Assembly (NCBI RefSeq): GCF_003797945.1
Contig: NZ_RKKU01000006.1
Span: forward strand, 1-64,000
Source: Pseudomonas neustonica
Lineage (GTDB): Bacteria > Pseudomonadota > Gammaproteobacteria > Pseudomonadales > Pseudomonadaceae
DNA: 64,000 nt
Direction: 5' to 3'
In this document: positions 27,769 through 38,120 of the stretch, one piece after another
Position numbering within the stretch: position 1 is the first letter of the stretch
How the letters are laid out: every line of letters begins with the position of its first letter
Made by a program: the position numbers and the translations under genes
Notes under the pieces: generated by a model
What the model saw: only the letters and a program-made list of their open reading frames with translations
The model's database searches: none
Told to the model about the DNA's origin: nothing

Positions 27769-28719
27769 CTAGTTTTTGGCTGGCAGGTGTTCTCTACCGT
27801 GCGGCTGACGCAGGTCCTGCCCTTCTCCCAACGGGACGATACGCGTCGGGTTAATAGTGTCGTGACTGTAATAATAGTGCTGTTTGATGTGCTCGAAACT
27901 GACCGTTTCGGCAATACCAGACCACTGATAAAGCTCGCGCAGGTAACCTGACAGATTGGGATAATCCTGAATGCGACGGATGTTGCACTTGAAGTGTCCG
28001 TGATAAACCGGATCAAAGCGCACCAGCGTGGTGAAGAGGCGCCAGTCGGCTTCGGTAATGCGCTCGCCGGTCAGATAGCGCCGCGTAGCCAGTAGTTCCT
28101 CAACCCAGTCCAGCGCAGCAAACAGGGCCAGGCACGCTTTCTCATAGGCCTGCTGCTTGGTGGCGAAGCCAGCCTTGTAAACGCCGTTATTGATGTCGTG
28201 ATATACCCGCTCGTTGATGCGATCGATCTCTTCGCGGAGCAGCTCTGGGTAATAATCGTCGGTATTGCCCGTCAGGGTATTAAAGGCGCTATTGAATATC
28301 CGCAATATTTCCGCCGATTCATTATTAACGATAGTTTCCGTCTGCTTATCCCAGAGTACCGGTACCGTGACGCGGCCAGTATAGTTGGGCTTATCTCGCG
28401 TATAGAGCTGATGATGATGCGCAAAACCATACAATGGCTCTGGCGGGTCATAACGCCAGCCACCTTCGAGCATATGTGGATGACTGACCGTCACATCAAT
28501 GTGTTGCTCAAGTCCCTTGAGCTTGCGCATGATCAGCGTGCGGTGCGCCCAGGGGCAGGCAAGAGATACATAAAGATGATAGCGACCTGACTCGGGTGGG
28601 TGACGCATGCCTTCCTCGACCTGTTCACGAAACCCCGCATCCTCGCGCTTGAATGCACCGCCGGTCGACTCTGTGTCATACCACTCATCGTGCCAATGCC
28701 CCTCTACCAAGCGCCCCAT
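27769..28719 (-). CDS. Glutathionyl-hydroquinone reductase (YqjG/ECM4, Xi-class GST)
   Basis: 316 residues. The thioredoxin-like N-terminal part contains LYVSLACPWAHRTLIMRKLK with the catalytic Cys in the CPWAH motif of the Xi class. GGWRYD, LWDKQTETIVNNESAEILRI and an all-helical C-terminal domain with TEADWRLFTTLVRFDPVYH follow. The enzyme reduces glutathionyl-hydroquinones using glutathione. It is a single-gene unit divergent from the helicase gene, and the 140-base spacer is AT-rich. Confidence 0.93.
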   Translation of the reverse strand: MGRLVEGHWHDEWYDTESTGGAFKREDAGFREQVEEGMRHPPESGRYHLYVSLACPWAHRTLIMRKLKGLEQHIDVTVSHPHMLEGGWRYDPPEPLYGFAHHHQLYTRDKPNYTGRVTVPVLWDKQTETIVNNESAEILRIFNSAFNTLTGNTDDYYPELLREEIDRINERVYHDINNGVYKAGFATKQQAYEKACLALFAALDWVEELLATRRYLTGERITEADWRLFTTLVRFDPVYHGHFKCNIRRIQDYPNLSGYLRELYQWSGIAETVSFEHIKQHYYYSHDTINPTRIVPLGEGQDLRQPHGREHLPAKN

Positions 28720-28861
28720 AAGCCCATCCTCTATACTGAAATCAGCTATTAGCCTGCCACTTCATCAGAACAATGAACAGAGGAACAAAAAAGGCTTCGG
28801 CAATTTATCGATAAACCGCGTATACTGGCCTATTACATATCCCCCAAGGTTTACTTCACGT

Positions 28862-30562
28862 ATGTCCGATACCGCTCCGGCGGCCAAGCAGTTTGCCGAA
28901 CTTGGCTTACCTGCTCCGCTTCTCGAGGCCCTAAACAGCCTCGGATATGAAACACCCTCCCCCATCCAGGCCGAGGCCATCCCCACACTTCTAAGCGGCG
29001 ATGACCTGCTAGGTCTGGCGCAAACCGGCACAGGCAAGACTGCCGCCTTTGCCTTGCCTGTACTGGCTGGAATTGATGTCAGCCTGCGTGCAACCCAAGC
29101 GCTGATCCTGACACCAACGCGCGAACTGGCGTTGCAAGTTGCAGAAGCGTTCCAGCGCTACGCGCAGAACATGCGCGGCTTTTCCGTTCTAGCTCTTTAC
29201 GGCGGATCACCTTTTGCCCCGCAGTTCAAGGCACTGGAGCGCGGCGCGCATGTTGTCGTTGCCACCCCAGGACGCCTGACTGACCACCTGCGTCGTCGCA
29301 GCCTGAAATTGCAGGACCTGCGCTTTTTGGTTCTCGATGAAGCCGACGAAATGCTCAAGATGGGCTTTGCCGACGATCTGGAAGCCGTGTTTGAAGAGGT
29401 TCCTGAGAAGACGCAGAAGGCGCTGTTCTCAGCCACGATGCCACCAGCCGTGCGCACCGTTGCCCGCAAGCACATGAAAGATCCCAAGGAAATCCGCCTG
29501 CACAGCGGTTCCAGCAGCAGCCTGGACACCATTACCCAGAAAGTATGGGAAGTGTCCAATCATCACAAGCTCGACGCCATGACGCGCCTGCTCGAAGTTG
29601 AGCCGGTCGAAGCCATGATCGTTTTCGTGCGCACCAAGACCGCCAGCCTTGAGCTTGCCGAGCGCTTGGAAGCACGAGGCTTTGCTGCCGCCGCGTTGAA
29701 TGGTGATCTTAGCCAGCAGCTGCGTGAGCAAGTGGTTGACCGCATCAAGCGTGGCTTGATCGACATCATTGTCGCCACTGACGTAGCGGCACGCGGCCTG
29801 GACGTAGAGCGCATCACTCACGTGCTCAATTACGACCTGCCGCACGACAGCGAAAGCTACGTGCACCGTATTGGTCGTACCGGCCGTGCTGGCCGTCAGG
29901 GTACTGCCATTCTATTTGCTACGCCGCGCGAGCGTCGTCTGCTGCATGTTCTGGAAAAAGCGACCGGTCAGAAGATTGAGCCACAAGCACTGCCAACGGC
30001 TGACGCAGTGCGCAGCGGTCGCTTGAGCAAGCTGGCCACACGTCTGAACACGGCTCGTGAAAACGCCAACGTGTTGCATCAGCAACTGGTTACTGACCTG
30101 CAGGAACTGACTAGCCTTGACTCGACCGAACTGGCAGCTGCCTTGCTGTCAATTCTGCCAAGCGCCAAGGCCCTGCTCGAGCCTGTTTCCGAGCTGCCGA
30201 GCGCACCTGCACGCCAAGAGAACCAGTTTGACCGCGACAGCGGCCTGACTCGTTACAAGGTTCAGGGTGGCCGCAAGAGCGGGCTGATGCCCAAGCCTCT
30301 GGTTGATGTGCTGGTCAAGGTTGGCAAAATGCAGCGTCAGCAAATTGGTCATATCAAGATGTTCCCCGAGCATACCGGCGTATACCTGCCCCAGCTCGAT
30401 CAGGACATCCTGAACCGATTGGCTAGCGCCGAGATCAATGGCGTGCCGCTGCAAATTCGTGCCTGGCCACTGCCGCCCGGCGAGGTTGAATCTCGTCCGG
30501 CGCGCAAGCCCAAGCGTGACTTTCCCAGCAAGCCTCGTGCGGCCAAGCCACGCAAGGACTAA
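28862..30562 (+). CDS. deaD: DEAD-box ATP-dependent RNA helicase (DeaD/CsdA-like)
   Basis: 566 residues. Helicase motifs in order: Q motif region GYETPSPIQ, motif I AQTGTGKT, Ia [51 protein letters not shown]. The C-terminal DbpA-type RNA-binding domain (about residues 468-545; [20 protein letters not shown]) is clear. The tail is Arg/Lys-rich ([19 protein letters not shown]). It probably helps ribosome assembly and RNA turnover, especially in the cold. The frame is open upstream to 28607, but ATG 28862 is where homology begins. A TATACT box lies about 36 bases upstream. Confidence 0.93.
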   Translation: MSDTAPAAKQFAELGLPAPLLEALNSLGYETPSPIQAEAIPTLLSGDDLLGLAQTGTGKTAAFALPVLAGIDVSLRATQALILTPTRELALQVAEAFQRYAQNMRGFSVLALYGGSPFAPQFKALERGAHVVVATPGRLTDHLRRRSLKLQDLRFLVLDEADEMLKMGFADDLEAVFEEVPEKTQKALFSATMPPAVRTVARKHMKDPKEIRLHSGSSSSLDTITQKVWEVSNHHKLDAMTRLLEVEPVEAMIVFVRTKTASLELAERLEARGFAAAALNGDLSQQLREQVVDRIKRGLIDIIVATDVAARGLDVERITHVLNYDLPHDSESYVHRIGRTGRAGRQGTAILFATPRERRLLHVLEKATGQKIEPQALPTADAVRSGRLSKLATRLNTARENANVLHQQLVTDLQELTSLDSTELAAALLSILPSAKALLEPVSELPSAPARQENQFDRDSGLTRYKVQGGRKSGLMPKPLVDVLVKVGKMQRQQIGHIKMFPEHTGVYLPQLDQDILNRLASAEINGVPLQIRAWPLPPGEVESRPARKPKRDFPSKPRAAKPRKD

Positions 30563-30573
30563 GCCGTAGCGCC

Positions 30574-31371
30574 ATGGATTGGATTGATATTGGCGTCAAC
30601 CTGACTGACAAGGCCTTCATCAAGGACCGCTCTGCTGTATTGGAGCGGGCCTGGAAGGCTGGCATCAGCCAGATGCTGCTGACCACTACCTCGCTCGATC
30701 ATGCCGACCAGGTCATCGAGTACTGCTCTGAATTTCCCCAACGCCTGTTTGCTACTGCTGGCGTGCATCCGCATGGGGCAAAACAATGGCAGGCTGATAG
30801 CAATCAACAGTTGAAACGTCTCAGCGCCGACCCTGCGGTCAAAGCGATCGGTGAATGCGGATTGGATTTCAACCGCGACTTCTCTCCCCGTAATGCACAA
30901 ATCAAAGCCCTGGAAGACCAACTGAGTATCGCCGCCGAAAGCCGCTTGCCGGTTTTTTTGCACGAGCGCGACGCCAGTGAGACCTTTGTTGCCGTGCTGC
31001 GCGACTTTCGTGACCAGCTCAGTGGCGCCGTGGTGCACTGCTTTACGGCTGACCAGAAAGCGCTCTACGCCTATCTCGACCTTGATTTGCACATTGGTAT
31101 AACCGGATGGATTTGCGACGAACGGCGTGGCACTCATTTGCACCCGCTAATGCGTGATATTCCGGCGGGTCGCTTGATGCTTGAAACCGACGCCCCCTGG
31201 TTACTGCCGCGTAGTATGGCGGATAAACCCAAGAACCGTCGTAACGAGCCCGCTTTTTTGCTGGAAGTCGCTCAGTGCGTGGCACAATGCCGTGGCGAGT
31301 CATTACAGCAACTGGCAAGCCATACCAGCGAAACAGCGCGTACCCTGTTTGACCTGCCAACGCCTGAGTAA
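30574..31371 (+). CDS. tatD: TatD-family metal-dependent nuclease
   Basis: 265 residues forming a TIM-barrel amidohydrolase-like fold. [13 protein letters not shown] replaces the usual D-H-H start as in TatD proper. Metal-site segments [40 protein letters not shown] and [10 protein letters not shown] are intact. TatD acts as a 3'-5' exonuclease on DNA and RNA. It starts 11 bases after the helicase stop and probably shares its transcript. It ends about 45 bases before the sensor-like gene. Confidence 0.92.
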   Translation: MDWIDIGVNLTDKAFIKDRSAVLERAWKAGISQMLLTTTSLDHADQVIEYCSEFPQRLFATAGVHPHGAKQWQADSNQQLKRLSADPAVKAIGECGLDFNRDFSPRNAQIKALEDQLSIAAESRLPVFLHERDASETFVAVLRDFRDQLSGAVVHCFTADQKALYAYLDLDLHIGITGWICDERRGTHLHPLMRDIPAGRLMLETDAPWLLPRSMADKPKNRRNEPAFLLEVAQCVAQCRGESLQQLASHTSETARTLFDLPTPE

Positions 31372-31416
31372 TGGTCTATATTGGCCTACACGGTCAAGCA
31401 GAAACACAGGGCACCG

Positions 31417-32547
31417 ATGCCGCAAAATCCCGCACCCAGATCTGCCAAAAGGCCATTTCGCCTGTCAGCGCTGATCACCCTTACTACGCTCCTCTTGACC
31501 GGCACGTTGCTGACGCTATTTCAATACCATCAACTCTCCCGCGTGATGCTATCGACCAGCGCTGAGCTGTTCGAGCGACTGAATGTTCAAGTAGAAACCC
31601 AGCTCAAGATTCTCTACCAACCGCCTAGCCAGAGCCTTAATCTCCTCAGCCTGGGCGACCTGGCGAAAACCCGGGAGCTGTCAGAGCGCCTTCCTCATTT
31701 GCCATCTTTTGCTCAGGTGCTGCAGGACAACCCCCAACTAAACTCGGTATACGTTGGCTGGCCTGACGGCGACTATCTGATGCTGCGTCCACTGCTGGCG
31801 GCGGATAATCAAAACCGCTTCGATGCGCCCGAGCAAGCGAGCTTGATGGCTTGGCATGTGCAGAACGAGAACGGAGAGCGCAGCGTCACCTTTCTGTTTA
31901 TGAGTCAGCAACTCTCTATCATTGAAGCGCGCCTAATGGCAGATGACGGCTTCGACCCACGCAAACGCCCCTGGTACATTCAGGCGCAAAAAGCTGACGA
32001 ACAGATAGCAACGCTGCCCTATAGCTTCTTCTCAACCCGCCAGTTTGGCACTACCTTGGCCAAACGCGCGCCCAACGGAGCGGTTTTTGGGGCTGACCTC
32101 ACCCTGGGCATGCTATCAAAAACACTGCATGAACAGAGAATCACCCCTTCATCAAAACTGCTGATTTATAGCGGCGATGGCACCGTCATTGCGTATCAGG
32201 ATATACAGCGGCTGCAACATACCGCGCAGGCAAATGATCTAAGCCTGAAACGCTTCAATCAACTGGGTAGCACGCTATTAGCTGCCCTGGCGATGGATGG
32301 CTACCGACAGGAACGGCGGATTACCCGTGAGCTCGAGGGGCGGAACTGGATCATTCAGCAACAGCGCATTGGCCTGCGCGGCATACAAGATACTTACCTG
32401 GCTGTCCTGGTGCCGGAAGATGAGCTACTTGCCGACGCCTATCGAATCCGCAGCCAAAGTATCTGGCTCTCAGTAGCGATCTTTCTGGTTTTGCTGCCCA
32501 TTTTATGGTTCGCTGGACGCCTGCGTCGCCAACCAGACTTTAAATAG
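31417..32547 (+). CDS. Membrane-anchored Cache-like sensor protein without an output domain
   Basis: 376 residues. A cytoplasmic N-terminus of about 18 residues precedes a membrane helix (about 21-43), a periplasmic region of about 300 residues, and a second helix (about 346-365; SIWLSVAIFLVLLPILWFAG). A basic tail of about nine residues ends the protein (RLRRQPDFK). The periplasmic part shows dCache-like hallmarks: SVYVGWPDGDYLML, DPRKRPWYIQAQ, LAKRAPNGAVFGADLTLGML and LIYSGDGTVIAYQD. No HAMP, GGDEF, cyclase, kinase or methyl-accepting domain follows, and the next 126 bases hold none. The frame extends to a TTG at 31381. AGGG six bases before ATG 31417 favours the later start. It could signal through a partner or be a relic of a longer receptor. 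Confidence 0.75.
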   Translation: MPQNPAPRSAKRPFRLSALITLTTLLLTGTLLTLFQYHQLSRVMLSTSAELFERLNVQVETQLKILYQPPSQSLNLLSLGDLAKTRELSERLPHLPSFAQVLQDNPQLNSVYVGWPDGDYLMLRPLLAADNQNRFDAPEQASLMAWHVQNENGERSVTFLFMSQQLSIIEARLMADDGFDPRKRPWYIQAQKADEQIATLPYSFFSTRQFGTTLAKRAPNGAVFGADLTLGMLSKTLHEQRITPSSKLLIYSGDGTVIAYQDIQRLQHTAQANDLSLKRFNQLGSTLLAALAMDGYRQERRITRELEGRNWIIQQQRIGLRGIQDTYLAVLVPEDELLADAYRIRSQSIWLSVAIFLVLLPILWFAGRLRRQPDFK

Positions 32548-32673
32548 AGTCAACATAACAATTTACTTTAAGTACTTGGCGTAAGCGGCTATTTGAGTAA
32601 TTATGTTTCCATAATGGAATGAAAGGGAACATAACCGCTTTCAGCCACCTCGATCCTCACGGAGCTGGTATTC

Positions 32674-34143
32674 ATGCCTACCCGACTTAAACGCGCCTTG
32701 CTCTGCCTTCCCTTGCTTGGCCTGCTTGCCCATACTATCGCCTACGCGGAAGACAGCGGCACATTACCTGCCAAGGTCAGCACGGCGCTGACCGACGCAC
32801 AAATCCCGGATGACGCGCTATCGCTCGCGGTCATTCCGCTGGAAGGACAAGGCATGGCGCAGTTCGTCAATGCTGACATACCGGTAAACCCAGCCTCTAC
32901 CATGAAGCTGATCACCACCTTCGCAGCGCTTGAAATCCTGGGGCCCAACTACCAATGGCGTAGCGATCTTTTTGCCGACGGACCGGTCGTCAACGGCACC
33001 TTGCAGGGTGATCTGATCTTTCGTAGCGGCGGCGATCCCAAGCTGACCATCGAGCGCATGTGGTTGATGCTGCGTGATCTCAAGGCAGCAGGTATCCGCG
33101 ACATTACCGGCGAGCTGGTTCTGCAACCGGCGGATATGCGTTTCCCCAGCGACATCCCCCCCTTCATCGACGACAGCGGCAATCAAAACAGGCCTTTTCT
33201 GGTTGAACCAGATCCCCTACTCAGCAATCTGAAGCTTTTTGTGCTCAGCAGTTACGGCGAAGAAAACGGGGTACGAATCAATCTGGAGCCCAACCTGCCA
33301 GAGGTCGCAGTAGACAACCAATTATTGCTACTCCCCGAGACGACATCCTGCCCCAAACCTGACGTCGAATACGCTATTGTCGACCGCGGACACCAAGCCA
33401 CTATAACGCTGACCGGCAGCGTACATGAGGGCTGTATTGCTCAACGTTATTTGTCTGCACTGACCGCCACAACCTATACCGGCAGCCTGCTGCGCACCCT
33501 GTGGCAAGACATGGGCGGGAGTATCCGTGGCGGCACTCGAATTGGTCGCGCGCCGTCCAGCTCACGCCTGGTATCAAGAAGCGTCTCGCCGGATCTGGTA
33601 TCGGTAGTACGTGATATCAACAAGTACAGCAACAACACCATGGCACGTCAGCTATTTCTGACCATTGGCCGTGATCAGCGTACACCCGCCGATCGTGACG
33701 ATCACAAGGCAGCCGTGCGCGTGATCAACCGCTGGCTGACAGAGAAAGGCATCTATCCGAATGGCCTGGTAATGGAGAATGGCGCTGGCCTATCTCGCAT
33801 GGAGCGACTCACTGCCCGCGACATGGCCACGCTGTTGCAGGCGGCCTGGCAGAGCCCCTACCGCGCCGAATTCGTCGCCTCAATGCCACTGGCCGCGATG
33901 GATGGCACTATGCGACGGCGCTTGCGCAATACGCCGCTCGCTGGCGAAGCACACGTAAAAACCGGCTCGTTGCGCAACGTTAAGGCGATAGCAGGTATTA
34001 CCCGGGATAATAACGGCCAGAGTTGGGCGGTCAGTGCGATCGTCAATCATAGCTCCGCTGGCATTAGTGGCAAGGCGCTCGATCTGGTACTGCAGGACGT
34101 CTATCGCCGTGGCCCAACCGATATCGCCAGCCACGCTCCTTGA
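32674..34143 (+). CDS. dacB: D-alanyl-D-alanine carboxypeptidase/endopeptidase (PBP4, family S13)
   Basis: 489 residues. A signal peptide (about 1-25) precedes the class C PBP motifs: SxxK with Ser75 in NPASTMKL, SxN in YSNNTMARQ, and KTG in AHVKTGSLRN. The inserted domain between SxxK and SxN is of typical S13 length. The enzyme trims or cuts crosslinked murein in the periplasm. GGAGCTG lies about nine bases upstream. It is followed 20 bases later by a strong terminator, facing the convergent rlmL gene. Confidence 0.94.
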   Translation: MPTRLKRALLCLPLLGLLAHTIAYAEDSGTLPAKVSTALTDAQIPDDALSLAVIPLEGQGMAQFVNADIPVNPASTMKLITTFAALEILGPNYQWRSDLFADGPVVNGTLQGDLIFRSGGDPKLTIERMWLMLRDLKAAGIRDITGELVLQPADMRFPSDIPPFIDDSGNQNRPFLVEPDPLLSNLKLFVLSSYGEENGVRINLEPNLPEVAVDNQLLLLPETTSCPKPDVEYAIVDRGHQATITLTGSVHEGCIAQRYLSALTATTYTGSLLRTLWQDMGGSIRGGTRIGRAPSSSRLVSRSVSPDLVSVVRDINKYSNNTMARQLFLTIGRDQRTPADRDDHKAAVRVINRWLTEKGIYPNGLVMENGAGLSRMERLTARDMATLLQAAWQSPYRAEFVASMPLAAMDGTMRRRLRNTPLAGEAHVKTGSLRNVKAIAGITRDNNGQSWAVSAIVNHSSAGISGKALDLVLQDVYRRGPTDIASHAP

Positions 34144-34162
34144 GCGTGCGGTGAATACAACA

Positions 34163-34190
34163 AGGGCGCCTATAGGCGCCCTTTTTTTTA
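34163..34190. terminator. Terminator after dacB
   Basis: Stem AGGGCGCC/GGCGCCCT around a short TATA loop, followed by eight T residues, 20 bases after the dacB stop. Confidence 0.93.
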
Positions 34191-34217
34191 CTACCCGATA
34201 ACCTCACAGCACGGGTC

Positions 34218-36410
34218 TCATGCTTTGCGGCTGATCCGCCAGGTCTTGTGAATCCGCGTGTTACGCTGAAAATCCTTATCCAGCGTCTGTGCTGAAATAT
34301 CCTCAACCTGATAAGCCGTCTCAACGCTTTCGGCCATGCGGAAGCGACGGAAATTATTGGAAAAGTAGATCACCCCGCCCGGTGCCAGGCGCGCCATCGC
34401 CAACTCGAGCAACCGCGGATGGTCACGCTGCACATCGAATATGTCATCGAGGCGCTTGGAGTTGGAAAAAGTTGGCGGGTCAATAAAGATCAAATCGTAG
34501 CTCTGCTGATCCTGTGCAAGCCACTCCATCACATCAGCCCGCTCCAGCTTGTGCAGGTCAGACAGGCCATTCAGGGATAGGTTGCGCCGCGCCCAATCAA
34601 GGTAGGTCTTGGACAAGTCAACGCTGGTAGTCGAACGCGCGCCGCCAGCCGCCGCATGCACACTGGCGGTGGCGGTATAACAGAACAGATTCAGAAAGCG
34701 CTTGCCGCGCGACTCCTGCGCAATGCGCAGGCGGATGGGGCGGTGATCGAGGAACAGTCCCGTATCGAGATAGTCGGTCAGGTTAACCAGCATACGTACC
34801 TGGCCTTCATGCACCGTAAGAAACTCGCCACGCTGAGCCATGCGCTGATACTGCTGCTTGCCGGCCTGGCGCTGACGCTGCTTGAGCACCACCTGACTAT
34901 CCGGGATGCCCAACACCTGCGGGATGGCAGCCATCACGTCCTGCAGCCGCGCCTGCGCTTTATCCTCACTGATGGTCGCGGGCGCTGCGTATTCCTGCAC
35001 ATGCACCCAGTCGGCGTAGATATCGACCGCTACGGCGAACTCCGGCATATCGGCGTCGTACAGACGATAGCACTCGATATCCTGTTGGCGAGCCCATTTG
35101 CCAAGTAGCTTCAGGTTCTTTTTCAGGCGATTGGCAAACATCTGCGCCGATTCACTGAGCCGTGCAGTAGCAACTGGCACGTTTTCACCGCCGGCATGGC
35201 CGCTCTTGTCCGCCTGCTGCACCGGTGCCTTGGTGATAAATCGCTCCGGCGCCAGATCCATCAGCAGCAGCTTGCACGGTAGCGCACCGTTAAACAGGTT
35301 GTACTGTTTATGGCTGCGAATACCCATACGCTTGCCCAGGTCCTGGTTACCGGTGAAGATCGCCGCCTGCCAGCCAATACACTTTTCACGCAGCACTTCA
35401 CCCAGCTTCTGATACAGGTAAACCAGACTCGCCGTGTCACCCAGGCGCTCACCATAGGGCGGGTTGCAGACGATAAGACCCAGTTGCCCGCGATCCGGAC
35501 TGGGGGCAAAGGTGGCCAGCTCCCCTTGGTATACCTTGACCCACTCGGTCACGCCAGCGCGCTGGATGTTATTACGCACCGGCTGCAACAGACGCGGATC
35601 AGCCTCATAGCCACGAATCCATACTGGCGGCTTGGCCAGACCCTTTTCAGCGCGATATTTTGCCTCGTTCATCAGCCGCTCCCACATGGCCGGCACGTGC
35701 TTCAGCCAGCGACTGAAGCCCCAGCGCTCGCGCTGCAGGTTAGGGGCGACGTCAGCCGCCATTAGCGCGGCCTCAACCAGGAAAGTACCCGAACCACACA
35801 TAGGATCCGCCAAGGCGGCACCCTCTTCTGCCAGCTTTGGCCAACCGCTACGAATCAGAATAGCTGCCGCGAGGTTCTCTTTGAGTGGTGCAGCGCCTTG
35901 CTGCAAGCGATAACCGCGCTGGTGCAGACTGACGCCAGACAAGTCGAGCGCGACCTGCACCTCACTACGGCGGCAGTGCACATTGATACGCAGATCGGGT
36001 TGCACCTTCTCGACACTCGGGCGAGTACCGTCAGCCTGACGCAATTGATCAACAATCGCATCCTTGACCTTGAGCGCGCCAAAGTGGGTGTTGTCGATGC
36101 CGGGCAGGCTGCCGGTGAAATCGATCGCCAGACTGCCGTCAGCACGCAGATGCTCAGCCCAGTTGATCTTGCTGATGCCGTCATACATATCCTGCGCGCT
36201 TTCAGCAGGGAAACGATCCATTACCATGAGCACGCGGTTAGCCAACCGCGACCACAAACAAATGCGGTAGGCCAGTTCCATATCGCCCTGGACCTCGATA
36301 CCGGTAACGGTTTCACGGGCAGAATCAGCGCCCAAAGCGAGCACTTCGTCACGCAGCAGCCCCTCCACGCCTTTCGGACAGGTAACAAAAAATTCAAGGG
36401 TCTCGCGCAT
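34218..36410 (-). CDS. rlmL: 23S rRNA guanine methyltransferase RlmL (RlmKL fusion)
   Basis: 730 residues. A THUMP domain (about 40-150) is followed by the RlmL-type m2G2445 methyltransferase (DPMCGSGTFLVEAAL, catalytic NPPYGERL). The C-terminal RlmK-type m7G2069 domain has RFLNLFCYTATASVHAA and FIDPPTFSNSKR. The fused architecture is usual in gammaproteobacteria. An upstream in-frame ATG at 36449 would add 13 residues. The family-typical N-terminus LEFFVTCPKGVEGLL supports ATG 36410, although its SD (GGAAAT) is weak. Confidence 0.94.
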   Translation of the reverse strand: MRETLEFFVTCPKGVEGLLRDEVLALGADSARETVTGIEVQGDMELAYRICLWSRLANRVLMVMDRFPAESAQDMYDGISKINWAEHLRADGSLAIDFTGSLPGIDNTHFGALKVKDAIVDQLRQADGTRPSVEKVQPDLRINVHCRRSEVQVALDLSGVSLHQRGYRLQQGAAPLKENLAAAILIRSGWPKLAEEGAALADPMCGSGTFLVEAALMAADVAPNLQRERWGFSRWLKHVPAMWERLMNEAKYRAEKGLAKPPVWIRGYEADPRLLQPVRNNIQRAGVTEWVKVYQGELATFAPSPDRGQLGLIVCNPPYGERLGDTASLVYLYQKLGEVLREKCIGWQAAIFTGNQDLGKRMGIRSHKQYNLFNGALPCKLLLMDLAPERFITKAPVQQADKSGHAGGENVPVATARLSESAQMFANRLKKNLKLLGKWARQQDIECYRLYDADMPEFAVAVDIYADWVHVQEYAAPATISEDKAQARLQDVMAAIPQVLGIPDSQVVLKQRQRQAGKQQYQRMAQRGEFLTVHEGQVRMLVNLTDYLDTGLFLDHRPIRLRIAQESRGKRFLNLFCYTATASVHAAAGGARSTTSVDLSKTYLDWARRNLSLNGLSDLHKLERADVMEWLAQDQQSYDLIFIDPPTFSNSKRLDDIFDVQRDHPRLLELAMARLAPGGVIYFSNNFRRFRMAESVETAYQVEDISAQTLDKDFQRNTRIHKTWRISRKA

Positions 36411-36670
36411 GTCTTTGATTTCCGGAAATGGATGACGTTTATATTTCAACGGCAGCTAAATAGCGGCCGTGGTATGCCAATTCGTTCTTTGGAGGAGGCA
36501 CCTCCATTAGGGTACAACAAGGTATGACTTAATCAGCAGTACGGATTCGGTAGTCAGCCCTTTTCTACATATTAGCTGGCTTCCTTTCGGTGCAACCAGT
36601 CACTGGTTCGCACAACTTCCTGAACGGCAATAGCCGTCTGGTATGTCATAACCAACGAGGACTCAAACCT

Positions 36671-36886
36671 ATGAGAAGACTCAAGCGTGATCCGATGGAA
36701 CGAGCATTTTTGCGCGGTTACCAGAATGGAGTACATGGCAAATCTCAAGACAGTTGCCCTTTCAATAGTGCCAGTGCCAGACAAAATTGGATCAATGGTT
36801 GGCGTGAAGGTCGTGCGGACCATTGGGCCGGTTACACCGGCATCTCCGGTGTACACCGATTAAACGAGATGCACGCCGTAGGCTAA
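36671..36886 (+). CDS. rmf: Ribosome modulation factor Rmf
   Basis: 71 residues, basic, beginning MRRLKRDPMERAFLRGY and containing SCPFNSASARQNWINGWREG, the conserved core. Rmf dimerises 70S ribosomes into 100S particles in stationary phase. The ORF can be extended to 36590, but the family start is MRRxKRD, with GAGGA about ten bases upstream. It is divergent from rlmL, as in other pseudomonads. The roughly 260-base upstream region probably carries the growth-phase promoter, which I cannot place. Confidence 0.95.
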   Translation: MRRLKRDPMERAFLRGYQNGVHGKSQDSCPFNSASARQNWINGWREGRADHWAGYTGISGVHRLNEMHAVG

Positions 36887-36932
36887 TCCCTCGGTTATTT
36901 CATTTTTCCCCAAGGCGCTCACCCAGAGCGTC

Positions 36933-36973
36933 GGGCCTCGCGAAGGCCCACCCGGCCCCCGCTTGCGGGGGCC
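36933..36973. terminator. Two adjacent GC-rich hairpins between rmf and pyrD
   Basis: Hairpin 1: GGGCCT/AGGCCC (36933-36949). Hairpin 2: GGCCCCCGC/GCGGGGGCC with a TT loop (36954-36973). Neither is followed by a clean T-run. They lie 46 bases after the rmf stop and 30 bases before the convergent pyrD stop. They may end transcription or protect the rmf mRNA 3' end. Confidence 0.55.
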
Positions 36974-37003
36974 AACTATTCTCCCCCTCTTGCACATACT
37001 GAA

Positions 37004-38032
37004 TCAGCCCCTGCCCGGCATTGTGGCTATCGCTTCTGCGCACTCACGCACTAGCACCGGGCCTCGGTAAATGAACCCGCTATACAACTGAACCAGACTA
37101 GCGCCAGCAGCCATCTTGTCTGCGGCGTCAGCGCCACTGAAGATGCCACCCACACCGATAATGGGCATACGCCCCTTAAGTTCCCCTGCCAACAGACGCA
37201 CGACCTCAGTCGATACGTCAGTCAGCGGCGCGCCCGACAAACCACCAGACTCATCAGCGAAAGGCGAGTCGGCTACGGCCGTACGATCCAGCGTGGTATT
37301 GGTTGCGATAACCGCATCCATGCCTTGCTCAAGCAAGGTCCCAGCAACCAGCTGGACTTCTTCGGGGGTCATATCCGGTGCAATCTTGATCGCGATGGGC
37401 ACGTACCGTCCCTGCTGATCACTAAGCTCCAATTGGCAGGTCTTTATCTGCGCCAGCAGCTGCTTCAAGGCGTCGCCGTACTGCAGCGTGCGCAAGCCAG
37501 GGGTATTAGGAGACGACAGGTTAACCGTGATGTAACTGGCGCAGCTGTATACCTTGCGCATGCAGTAGAGATAATCGTCCACCGCATTCTCAACCGGCGT
37601 TACTGCGTTCTTGCCAATATTCACACCCAACACACCTCGGTACCTGGTCGCCGCCAAGCGATCCAACATGGCATCCACACCGAGATTATTAAAACCAAAG
37701 CGATTGATGATGGCCTCGTGCTCGGCGAGACGGAACAGGCGCGGCTTTGGGTTACCCGGCTGGGGCCTTGGCGTCACGGTACCCACCTCGACAAAACCAA
37801 ACCCCATAGCCGCCAGACCATCGACAGCTATCGCGTTTTTATCCAGCCCGGCCGCCAGGCCGACCGGATTATCAAACGTCAGCCCCATCACCTCGACCGG
37901 CTGGGCCGGTACCGGACGTACCAGCTTGTCAGCCAGACGCAGGCGACCGGCAGCACCAATCATGTCGAGAGCAAGATCGTGCGAGGTCTCGGCGGGCAGT
38001 TTGAACATCAACGAACGGAGCAGGTCGTACAT
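37004..38032 (-). CDS. pyrD: Dihydroorotate dehydrogenase, quinone-dependent (class 2)
   Basis: 342 residues. The N-terminal membrane-associating helices ([20 protein letters not shown]) define class 2. FMN-barrel motifs: [45 protein letters not shown] with the catalytic Ser, IKIAPDM, ATNTT, and GVGGIFSG near the end. It oxidises dihydroorotate to orotate in pyrimidine synthesis, passing electrons to ubiquinone. It lies 88 bases after the DUF2835 gene on the same strand. Confidence 0.96.
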   Translation of the reverse strand: MYDLLRSLMFKLPAETSHDLALDMIGAAGRLRLADKLVRPVPAQPVEVMGLTFDNPVGLAAGLDKNAIAVDGLAAMGFGFVEVGTVTPRPQPGNPKPRLFRLAEHEAIINRFGFNNLGVDAMLDRLAATRYRGVLGVNIGKNAVTPVENAVDDYLYCMRKVYSCASYITVNLSSPNTPGLRTLQYGDALKQLLAQIKTCQLELSDQQGRYVPIAIKIAPDMTPEEVQLVAGTLLEQGMDAVIATNTTLDRTAVADSPFADESGGLSGAPLTDVSTEVVRLLAGELKGRMPIIGVGGIFSGADAADKMAAGASLVQLYSGFIYRGPVLVRECAEAIATMPGRG

Positions 38033-38120
38033 AAGCGGCGGGCCTGGGCTGTGAAATCAGGCTGCAGAGTATAAAGGGTTATGCCTGGGGATTCAGCAGC
38101 CACAGGCAGCTATCTGGCTG

